From Methylomonas paludis (GTDB lineage: Bacteria > Pseudomonadota > Gammaproteobacteria > Methylococcales > Methylomonadaceae): a stretch of 64,000 nucleotides of DNA. How positions within the stretch are numbered: position 1 is the first letter of the stretch; each line of letters begins with the position of its first letter. The DNA lies in NCBI RefSeq assembly GCF_018734325.1, contig NZ_CP073754.1, positions 1-64,000 on the forward strand, in the 5' to 3' direction. Under the pieces are notes generated by a model. The model was not told the origin of the DNA, did no database searches, and worked only from the letters and a program-made list of their open reading frames with translations. Below, in pieces: positions 57,156 to 64,000 of this stretch. The position numbers and the translations under genes were made by a program.

Positions 57156-59552
57156 TTAAAAAAGATTCACTTCCGAATCGCTATTCGTCTCCGTTGCCTG
57201 TGGGCGTGGCCCTGAAAAAACCGTGGGCAAGCTTTCCCGGCTAAAATACTCCCAAATACCGTTTTTATTGTTCGGATTCATCAGCAAGCCGTCCTCCGGG
57301 TTGATATAGGCCGCTACTATGCCCTCCGGCGGTGTCAAGGCAGTTTCCGGCTTGTCGCGCAACGCCGTCTTCATAAAATCAATCCAGATTGGCAAGGCCG
57401 CCTTACCGCCGGTTTCACCTGCACCCAAAGAGCTGGAATTGTCAAAACCTAACCATGCTGAGGCCACCAGATCAGCGGCATAGCCGTTAAACCAGGCATC
57501 GCGCTGTTCATTGGTGGTACCCGTTTTACCCGCGATATCGCCACGCCCCAATTGTTTGGCGGAAGTGGCTGTACCGCGCTGTACCACATCTCTTAACAGA
57601 CTGTTCATTAAAAAATTGACTTGAGTGGTGATAACCCGAGGCGCTACGCCCGGTTGCGGGGTATTGCTGCTCGGGCAATCGGCACACACAGTATCGGGAT
57701 GCGCTTGGTATACCAAATTGCCTTGATGATCTTCAATATGCTCTATCAGAAAATGCTTAATTGCAAAACCGCCATTGGCAAATACCGCATAGGCTTCGGC
57801 CATTTTTAACGGTGTTGCATAGCCACTGCCTAATGCCAGCGATAAAGTGCCCGGTAGCTGTTCTCTTTCAAAGCCAAAACGCAATGCTGTATCAATGGCG
57901 TGTTTGATGCCGACTTCCTGTAATAAGCGAATAGACACCAGATTAATCGATTCCCGCAAAGCTACTCGTAATGGCGTTGGCCCTAAAAAGTGGCGGCTGT
58001 AATTTTCCGGCCGCCAGTCATTTTCCTGGGAGGGGTCTTCAATGATGATGGGGGCGTCATTAATAATACTGGCCGGGGTAAAGCCGTTTTCCAGTGCCGC
58101 AGTGTAGATGATGGGTTTAAATCCAGAGCCTGGTTGGCGCTTGGATTGGGTGGCACGGTTGTATTTGCTTTGGATAAAATCAAAACCGCCTGTTAAGGCT
58201 AAAATACCGCCATTATTGGGATTAAGCACTACAAAAGCGGCTTCGGCAGCTGGAATTTGCGACACAGTCCAGCTTTGATCATCCAGTTGCCGTACCCAGA
58301 TCACATCATTGAGTTGCCAGCCTTGATGCTTGCTGTCCAGGGCCTTCAATGCCGATTGCGTCCAGGTCAGATTAGCCTGAGGTATGACAATACTGTCACC
58401 AGTAAATAATCGCGCACTTATCCCGTTGTCGCCAAAGCCGGTAATCAGCGCCTGGCGGGTATCGCCTACCTGTGCAGCACTGAACGCCGCAGGACTCTTG
58501 CTCAGGTTTTTATGGGGCAGGTCTCGGTAGCCATGACGTTGGTCATATTCATGTAAGCCAAACTGTAGCGCACGCTCGGCACTGATTTGCAACTTACTAT
58601 TAATCGTGGTGTAAACTTTCAGGCCTTGGGTATAAGCTTCCTCTCCGTAGCGATTCATCATTTCCAGCCTCACCATTTCCGCTACATAAGGAGCATTAAG
58701 CTCAATATGAGTTGTTTGCGGATAAGCGTTGTCGGCTTTGGCGCAGGCTTGGCTATAGCTGTCGGCATCAATAAAATGTAATTCCAGCATCCGCCGTAAT
58801 ACATAATTCCGTCTTTGCAGAGCCCGCTCCGGGTCGGCGATTGGGTTATATAGCGATGGGGCTTTGGGTAGCCCGGCTATCATGGCTTGTTGGGCCAAAT
58901 CCAGTTGGTAAATCTCTTTACCATAGTAAGCTTGAGCTGCTGCAGCCACACCGTAAGCACGCTGGCCCATATAAATTTTATTGAGATATAACTCCAGAAT
59001 CTGTGGTTTGGTATAGCGCTTCTCAATTTTCAGCGCCAGCATGATTTCTTTGAGTTTGCGCAAATAGGTTTTTTCATTACTCAATAAAAAATTACGTACC
59101 ACCTGCATGGTGATAGTGCTGCCGCCCTGGCGTTTTTTGCCGGTGGCCAGCAATTGACTGCCGGCCCGTAACAAGCCTTTGATGTCTATACCATTATGCT
59201 GGTAAAACCGGTCATCTTCTGCGGCCAAAAAAGCATTGATCAACTGCGGTGGTATTTGCTCAAAAGCCAAGGGAATGCGCCGGTTTTCCCCGAATTCAGC
59301 AATTAACTGCTGGTCCTGGCTGTAAACGCGCAGCGGGGTTTGATATTGCACATGCGCCAGTTGATCAATATCCGGTAATTCCTTGTCCAGTTCCTGCACA
59401 AAAAAATAGCAGGCTGTCAGCGCGGTGCCGGCCAATAGTAAAATGATGCCGGCCAGCCATTTTAAAAGTTTGCCTAGCAGTGATTTGATGATCGGAGCTG
59501 TTCGGGTAGACACAATTAATACTATGCAAGAGGCTGCAAAATTTGTCGGCAA
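57156..59552 (-). CDS. mrcA: Penicillin-binding protein 1A (bifunctional)
   Basis: This protein of up to 798 residues polymerises glycan and crosslinks peptidoglycan. It has one N-terminal membrane helix (about 31-51), a GT51 domain with catalytic E112 in AAEDDRFYQHNG and GGSTITMQ (143-150), an OB-like insert, and a transpeptidase domain with SxxK in RQPGSGFKP and KTGTT. The start is not sure: an in-frame GTG at 59510 (fourteen residues later) would also give a normal N terminus. Unlike many relatives, it is not next to pilM; the divergent neighbour is lptM-lysA. Confidence 0.93.
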   Translation of the reverse strand: MPTNFAASCIVLIVSTRTAPIIKSLLGKLLKWLAGIILLLAGTALTACYFFVQELDKELPDIDQLAHVQYQTPLRVYSQDQQLIAEFGENRRIPLAFEQIPPQLINAFLAAEDDRFYQHNGIDIKGLLRAGSQLLATGKKRQGGSTITMQVVRNFLLSNEKTYLRKLKEIMLALKIEKRYTKPQILELYLNKIYMGQRAYGVAAAAQAYYGKEIYQLDLAQQAMIAGLPKAPSLYNPIADPERALQRRNYVLRRMLELHFIDADSYSQACAKADNAYPQTTHIELNAPYVAEMVRLEMMNRYGEEAYTQGLKVYTTINSKLQISAERALQFGLHEYDQRHGYRDLPHKNLSKSPAAFSAAQVGDTRQALITGFGDNGISARLFTGDSIVIPQANLTWTQSALKALDSKHQGWQLNDVIWVRQLDDQSWTVSQIPAAEAAFVVLNPNNGGILALTGGFDFIQSKYNRATQSKRQPGSGFKPIIYTAALENGFTPASIINDAPIIIEDPSQENDWRPENYSRHFLGPTPLRVALRESINLVSIRLLQEVGIKHAIDTALRFGFEREQLPGTLSLALGSGYATPLKMAEAYAVFANGGFAIKHFLIEHIEDHQGNLVYQAHPDTVCADCPSSNTPQPGVAPRVITTQVNFLMNSLLRDVVQRGTATSAKQLGRGDIAGKTGTTNEQRDAWFNGYAADLVASAWLGFDNSSSLGAGETGGKAALPIWIDFMKTALRDKPETALTPPEGIVAAYINPEDGLLMNPNNKNGIWEYFSRESLPTVFSGPRPQATETNSDSEVNLF

Positions 59553-59963
59553 AACATTGCCCGTTTAAATTACCTACATCAATAAACCCGAGCAAATATT
59601 GCTAATCAAGGTAATATATCTCTGTAAGCCCATGTATTTATCAGCTAAACCGGTTTGGCCGGAGTAGGGAAGACCTAAAGTAAGTCGCCTTATTAACATA
59701 CAATACAATGAAAACCACAATTTTATATACATCCGGTCGTGGTTTCTTATGTTTAAGCCCTCACTGTGCTATATTCTTGGCCGCCAATTAAGCAGAGCCG
59801 TAACATGGGCCGTTTGCCTAAACTGTGCCGGGGAAACTATCGGCAGGTATTGGCAATAATGGTTTTATTTGTCAGCAAACAACACGCACATGCCTTAATC
59901 CTGGGTTTTCACCGTGCCCGTTTAGACGGATAGCAGCCTAAATGGCGCTAAATAATAGAGCTT
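59553..59963. other. Divergent intergenic region between PBP1A and lptM
   Basis: I see no gene. A hairpin with AAACCAC (59712-59718) and GTGGTTT (59739-59745) and a -10-like TATATT at 59770-59775 are present, so a promoter for lptM-lysA may lie here, but the -35 element is weak. Confidence 0.45.
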
Positions 59964-60080
59964 ATGAACAACAATAACTTAGTTTTAATCATTTTGGCTT
60001 TATGTCTGCAGGCCTGTGGTCAAATCGGCCCCTTGTACCTGCCGGATAATCCGCCACCCACCGAACAACCAAAAAAATAA
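59964..60080 (+). CDS. lptM: LptM-like small lipoprotein
   Basis: This 38-residue protein has a signal peptide with the lipobox LQAC followed by GQIGPLYLP and a Pro-rich tail, matching LptM (YifL). LptM helps the LptD-LptE lipopolysaccharide translocon mature in the outer membrane. The gene precedes lysA by two bases, the common order in gammaproteobacteria (lptM-lysA/dapF). Confidence 0.85.
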   Translation: MNNNNLVLIILALCLQACGQIGPLYLPDNPPPTEQPKK

Positions 60081-60082
60081 AC

Positions 60083-61330
60083 ATGGATCATTTTCACTAT
60101 CGGCAAAACAGCCTGTTTGCCGAAGACCTTGCGGTAACTGCTATTGCCGAGCAATACGGTACGCCGTGTTATGTGTATTCTCGCGCTACTTTGGAGAGAC
60201 ATTGGCGGGCCTTTGATCAGGCCTTTGCCGCTCATCCGCACCTGATCTGTTATGCAGTAAAAGCTAATTCCAATATAGCCATACTTAATCTGTTGAGCCG
60301 CTTGGGTTCCGGTTTTGATATAGTCTCCATCGGGGAACTGCACAGAGTGTTGGCTGCTGGCGGTAGTCCGGATAAAATTGTATTTTCCGGCGTAGGTAAG
60401 CGTGAAGATGAAATATTGGCCGCATTGCAGATCGGTATCCGCTGTTTTAACGTAGAAGTCAACGGCGAACTGGATCGCATCAATCGTCTGGCAGGACAAT
60501 TAGGTGTGATTGCTCCGGTATCCTTTCGGGTAAATCCAGATGTCGATGCCAAAACACATCCCTATATTTCTACCGGCCTCAAAGAAAATAAATTTGGTAT
60601 TGATATAAGCGAAGCTTTACACGAATATCGGCGTGCCGTGCAAATGCTGCATATTAAAGTAGTGGGTATAGATTGTCATATTGGTTCGCAGCTAACCGAA
60701 ACCGCACCGTTTTTGGATGCTCTGGATAGGGTTTTGGCCCTGGTTGATCAATTGCAGGCCGAGGGTATCCAACTGCATCATCTGGATTTGGGTGGTGGAT
60801 TGGGTATCAATTATCGTGACGAACAGCCACCACAACCAGCTGAATATATTACGGCGCTACTGCAACGCTTGGCTGGCCGGGATTTTGAGATTTTACTGGA
60901 GCCGGGCCGAGCGATTGTCGGTAATGCCGGTGTGCTGTTGACCAGAGTTGAGTATCTAAAGCCCACTGCCGGTAAAAACTTTGCCATTGTCGATGCCGCC
61001 ATGAACGATTTGCTCAGACCTGCGTTGTATAGTGCCTGGCAGGATATTATTCCGGTCAATACGCTAAGTAATGCCGAAGCGCAAACCTGGGATATCGTTG
61101 GACCGGTTTGCGAAACCGGTGACTTTCTGGGCAAAAACCGGCTATTGAAATTAAGCCCGGCAGATCTGTTAGCCGTGCGTTCAGCGGGTGCTTATGGCTT
61201 TTCAATGAGTTCAAATTATAACTCCCGCCCCAGAGCCGCCGAAGTGTTGGTCGATGGTGATCAAAGCCATCTGATTCGAGCCAGAGAAACCCTGGCAGAG
61301 TTATGGGCGACAGAACAGCTGCTACCGTAA
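60083..61330 (+). CDS. lysA: Diaminopimelate decarboxylase
   Basis: This 415-residue PLP enzyme makes L-lysine from meso-diaminopimelate. The PLP lysine is K60 in CYAVKANSN; the fold includes HIGSQ, LDLGGGLGI, EPGRAIVGNAG and the C-terminal VCETGDFLGK and AGAYGFSMSSNYNSRPR. Length is typical. It lies 2 bases after lptM and 6 bases before dapF, forming the operon lptM-lysA-dapF-DUF484-xerC. Confidence 0.97.
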   Translation: MDHFHYRQNSLFAEDLAVTAIAEQYGTPCYVYSRATLERHWRAFDQAFAAHPHLICYAVKANSNIAILNLLSRLGSGFDIVSIGELHRVLAAGGSPDKIVFSGVGKREDEILAALQIGIRCFNVEVNGELDRINRLAGQLGVIAPVSFRVNPDVDAKTHPYISTGLKENKFGIDISEALHEYRRAVQMLHIKVVGIDCHIGSQLTETAPFLDALDRVLALVDQLQAEGIQLHHLDLGGGLGINYRDEQPPQPAEYITALLQRLAGRDFEILLEPGRAIVGNAGVLLTRVEYLKPTAGKNFAIVDAAMNDLLRPALYSAWQDIIPVNTLSNAEAQTWDIVGPVCETGDFLGKNRLLKLSPADLLAVRSAGAYGFSMSSNYNSRPRAAEVLVDGDQSHLIRARETLAELWATEQLLP

Positions 61331-61336
61331 ATCATC

Positions 61337-62167
61337 ATGGAATTTTATTTCACTAAAATGCATGGCTTGGGTAACGACTTCGTAGTTATCGATGCCATCA
61401 ATCAGAACATAGACTTATCGTCCGAGCAAATTCGCCTGATTGCCGACCGGCATTTTGGTGTGGGCTGCGATCAGTTATTATTGGTAGAACAACCGGTACA
61501 TGCGAATGCTGATTTTAAATATCGCATTTTTAATGCCGATGGCAGCGAAGTGGCTCAGTGCGGAAATGGTGCCCGTTGTTTTGCCCGTTTTGTGGTGGAT
61601 AAAAACTTGACAGACAAACGGCGCATCGTGGTTGATACCCATGCCGGACAACTGGTTTTGAATGTGGCTGAGGATGGTTTGATTACTGTCAATATGGGGA
61701 TACCCCGGCATCAGCCGGCGCAAATCCCGCTGAATATGCCGCAAGAAGCCAAACGCTATACCATACAGCTGGACAGCGGCAGCATAGAGTTTGCCGCACT
61801 GTCTATCGGTAATCCACATGCTGTGATTCAGGTGGCTGATATTGACTCGGCGCCTTTGGCAACAGTCGGCGCGGTACTGGAGAGTCATCCGCTGTTTCCG
61901 GAACGGGCCAATATCGGCTTTATGCAAATCATAGACCGCCATACCATCAAATTGCGTGTTTATGAGCGCGGTGCGGCAGAAACTCTCGCCTGCGGTAGTG
62001 GTGCCTGCGCCGCTGTCATTGCCGGTATAGAGCAGAATTTACTGGAGCACGAAGTGGATGTTAGTTTACCGGGCGGCGCATTGAAAATAAGTTGGCAGGG
62101 ACGTGATCAAGCCGTCTATATGACCGGGCCGGCTGGCTTGGTATTTGAGGGGCGAATAATAGTATGA
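61337..62167 (+). CDS. dapF: Diaminopimelate epimerase
   Basis: This 276-residue enzyme converts LL- to meso-diaminopimelate for lysine and peptidoglycan. Its two catalytic cysteines are C75 in SEVAQCGNGARC and C219 in LACGSGACAA. It overlaps the DUF484 gene by 4 bases and follows lysA. Confidence 0.97.
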   Translation: MEFYFTKMHGLGNDFVVIDAINQNIDLSSEQIRLIADRHFGVGCDQLLLVEQPVHANADFKYRIFNADGSEVAQCGNGARCFARFVVDKNLTDKRRIVVDTHAGQLVLNVAEDGLITVNMGIPRHQPAQIPLNMPQEAKRYTIQLDSGSIEFAALSIGNPHAVIQVADIDSAPLATVGAVLESHPLFPERANIGFMQIIDRHTIKLRVYERGAAETLACGSGACAAVIAGIEQNLLEHEVDVSLPGGALKISWQGRDQAVYMTGPAGLVFEGRIIV

Positions 62168-62853
62168 GTAATGACGAGAATCGATCGGTGAGCGAGGCAG
62201 AGGTGAGTGCATATTTGCGTGAGCATCCTGATTTTTTTCAAAATCAGCTGGAATTGCTGGCAGAAATGCAAATTCCCCATCCTAGCGGTAATGCGGTGTC
62301 GCTGATTGCCAAGCAACTGGAGATTTTCCGGGCCAAACATCAGGAACAGGAAAATCAGCTGACCTTGCTGATCGATATTGCCAGGGAAAACGATGCTGCG
62401 TTTAACCGAATGCATGAATTAACCCTGGCCATGCTGGAGGCCGTTACAATTAATGAAGTGCTGATAAATTTAGGCGAAGTACTGGCCGAATGCTTTTTGA
62501 CAGACTTTGTCGCAGTCAAAATTATTACCGAACAAGATGTCGATGTCGACAATCGGATTATGGTGCACAGTGCCGATCCGGTGTTAAAGCATTTTGCCAA
62601 TGAATTGCGCAACAACCAGGCCAAATGTGGCCGGCCAACCCTGGCTCAAGCCCAGCTGCTGTTTGCTGAGCAAGCTTTTGAAGTCAAATCCTGCGCCATT
62701 ATCCCCATGGTTTTCACCGAACTGGAAGGTATCATCGGTATTGGCAGTCGTGATGAGCAAAGATTTCATCACAGCATGGGTAGTCTGTTTTTAACCCAAA
62801 TGAGCGAAATTATCGGTACCCGGCTGATTTCCTTGCTGCGCCCCCAGGCTTAA
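62164..62853 (+). CDS. DUF484 family protein (GAF-like)
   Basis: This 229-residue protein matches DUF484, with EVSAYLREHPDFFQNQLELL at the N terminus and a GAF-like C-terminal region (about 80-220). A central coiled-coil stretch lies near 55-80. It overlaps dapF by 4 bases and is followed by xerC after 3 bases; the order dapF-DUF484-xerC is conserved in gammaproteobacteria, but the function is not defined. Confidence 0.93.
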   Translation: MSNDENRSVSEAEVSAYLREHPDFFQNQLELLAEMQIPHPSGNAVSLIAKQLEIFRAKHQEQENQLTLLIDIARENDAAFNRMHELTLAMLEAVTINEVLINLGEVLAECFLTDFVAVKIITEQDVDVDNRIMVHSADPVLKHFANELRNNQAKCGRPTLAQAQLLFAEQAFEVKSCAIIPMVFTELEGIIGIGSRDEQRFHHSMGSLFLTQMSEIIGTRLISLLRPQA

Positions 62854-62856
62854 GAC

Positions 62857-63771
62857 ATGCACAGCGATGCAGATTCGGCATTGCAAGGCTTTTTTGAATA
62901 TCTCAGCGGCGAAAAGCGGCTGTCCGCGCATACCCTATCTGCCTATCGGCGTGATCTGCAACGCCTGCAGGCTTATTGTCGACAACAGCAAATTAATGGC
63001 TGGCAGGCTTTACAAACAAGTGACATTCGCGCTTATACGGCTTTTAGGCATAAAGACGGAGTCGGCGGCAAAACCATACAGCGTGAATTGGCGGCCCTGC
63101 GCAGCTTTTATCGCTATCTGCTAAAAAGGCAAATAGTCAGTAATGATCCGGTTCAGGATATCCGTGCGCCCAAGTCTGCCAAGAAACTGCCCAAAACCCT
63201 GGATGTGGATCAGATCGCCGGATTATTGGATGCTAATCCCGACTCCATTCTGGAAATCCGCGATTTGGCCATGTTTGAATTATTTTATTCCTCCGGGTTG
63301 CGGCTCAGCGAATTAGTCATGCTGGATATCGGCGATCTAGGTTTGGCAGAAGGTTTTTTACGGGTACGCTTTGGCAAAGGCGGTAAGGACAGGCAGTTAC
63401 CCATAGGCAGTGTAGCCATCGCGGCTATCCGCAAATGGCTGGCGGTCAGGCCGGAAACCCCATCGCCCGCTTTGTTTGTCGGTGCGCGCGGCGCTCGGTT
63501 GGGCCAGCGTAGCGTGCAACTGCGTCTAGAAAAATGGTGTATTAAAAACAATCTGCCGGAGCACGTTCATCCACACATGTTGCGGCACTCCTTTGCCACT
63601 CATATGCTGGAGTCCAGCCAGGATATTCGTACGGTTCAGGAACTGCTGGGCCATAGTAATATAGGTACCACCCAAATCTATACCCAGTTGGATTTTCAGC
63701 ATCTGACCAGGGTTTATGACAATGCCCATCCGCGCGCCAAAAAACCGGTCGAAAAAAAACCAGTTGACTAA
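62857..63771 (+). CDS. xerC: Tyrosine recombinase XerC
   Basis: This 304-residue recombinase works with XerD at dif to resolve chromosome dimers. Catalytic residues are visible: R149 in SSGLRLSEL, K177 in GKGGKDRQ, H240 and R243 in HPHMLRHSF, H266 in LGHSNIGTTQIY and the nucleophile Y275. The N-terminal SAM-like domain starts near residue 10. It ends the lptM-lysA-dapF-DUF484-xerC operon. The promoter-like sequence of the next unit overlaps its last codons. Confidence 0.97.
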   Translation: MHSDADSALQGFFEYLSGEKRLSAHTLSAYRRDLQRLQAYCRQQQINGWQALQTSDIRAYTAFRHKDGVGGKTIQRELAALRSFYRYLLKRQIVSNDPVQDIRAPKSAKKLPKTLDVDQIAGLLDANPDSILEIRDLAMFELFYSSGLRLSELVMLDIGDLGLAEGFLRVRFGKGGKDRQLPIGSVAIAAIRKWLAVRPETPSPALFVGARGARLGQRSVQLRLEKWCIKNNLPEHVHPHMLRHSFATHMLESSQDIRTVQELLGHSNIGTTQIYTQLDFQHLTRVYDNAHPRAKKPVEKKPVD

Positions 63772-63791
63772 GCTGATAAGTTCCGTATAAT
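63764..63791 (+). promoter_or_regulatory. Near-consensus sigma-70 promoter P1, probably of a stable RNA operon
   Basis: TTGACT (63764-63769) overlaps the end of xerC, and TATAAT (63786-63791) follows after 16 bases. A GC-rich discriminator (GGCCGGC) comes next, typical of stringently controlled rRNA promoters. No coding gene follows in the remaining 210 bases. Confidence 0.65.
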
Positions 63792-63978
63792 GGCCGGCTC
63801 TTCAGCGGTGATTGATCTTCGGATTGAACGGCGCAGAGACGAGACTGATAAAGTTTCTGGCGTAGCTTAAAGTAGCGTTTATTCATTACTTAAAGCTGGG
63901 TCAAGCGCTTGGTTTCGGTGGCAAGCAGTATTCAGCTATATATTGATGAATGATTCACTGCTCCGCTGAAAAAAACGC

Positions 63979-63984
63979 TTGACT
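63979..63984 (+). promoter_or_regulatory. Candidate -35 box of a second tandem promoter
   Basis: TTGACT lies 16 bases before the end of the window, so the -10 box would start just at the border. Paired with P1 some 215 bases upstream, it looks like the P2 promoter of an rRNA operon, which the window would cut off. Confidence 0.5.
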
Positions 63985-64000
63985 GAAATAAGAAAGGCTG

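Overview
The window reads as the first 64 kb of a gammaproteobacterial chromosome, numbered from the dnaA start codon. Moderate GC content, conserved gene strings (aroK-aroB-damX, lptM-lysA-dapF-DUF484-xerC, guaB/guaA, mutY-yggX) and families such as NhaD, DUF934, DUF411, DUF2333, DUF4389 and Nif11 fit a free-living gammaproteobacterium. My best guess is a Methylococcales-type methanotroph, but no methane-oxidation gene lies in the window, so that placement is inference.

Layout. 1-6.4 kb: dnaA, an AmpG-like permease, the Na+/H+ antiporter NhaD, and a sulfite reductase hemoprotein with its DUF934 partner. 6.4-20.7 kb: a surface-polysaccharide (O-antigen-type) cluster, mostly on the minus strand. 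It holds a WbpM-like 4,6-dehydratase, a WecA/WbpL-like initiating transferase, an epimerase, six glycosyltransferase-type genes, a methyltransferase, a GT39-like membrane protein and a Wzx flippase. Its 14.9-19.3 kb part is visibly AT-rich. 20.7-27.1 kb: a DUF411 protein, a MNT-type nucleotidyltransferase with a tiny overlapping ORF, yjbQ, hemE, a DamX-like SPOR protein, aroB, aroK and pyrF. 27.3-28.7 kb: a second, WcaJ-like initiating sugar transferase.

28.9-36.9 kb: priA (with DnaA-box-like sites just upstream), dsbB, a free RCK protein coupled to a voltage-sensor-type K+ channel, an SDR coupled to a spore-photoproduct-lyase-like radical SAM protein, and ribF. 37.2-43.9 kb: a complete type I Wadjet operon (jetABCD), an SMC-like defence system against circular plasmids. 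44.1-47.5 kb: a multi-PAS histidine kinase and FixJ/NarL-type regulator, then a small unknown protein.

47.5-53.1 kb: yggX, mutY, and guaA and guaB separated by a zinc-ribbon methyltransferase. 53.2-57.0 kb: a small membrane protein, a CPBP protease, YcgL, DUF2333, DUF4389, a lone Nif11 peptide and rpmE. 57.2-63.8 kb: PBP1A, lptM, lysA, dapF, DUF484 and xerC. The window ends inside what looks like the tandem promoter region of a stable RNA operon, probably rRNA.

No CRISPR array, insertion sequence, prophage or tRNA gene was recognised. The best-defined accessory system is the Wadjet operon. The less explained items are the lone Nif11 peptide, the 41-residue ORF coupled to the MNT nucleotidyltransferase, the 64-residue protein after the two-component pair, and several perfect palindromes in intergenic DNA.
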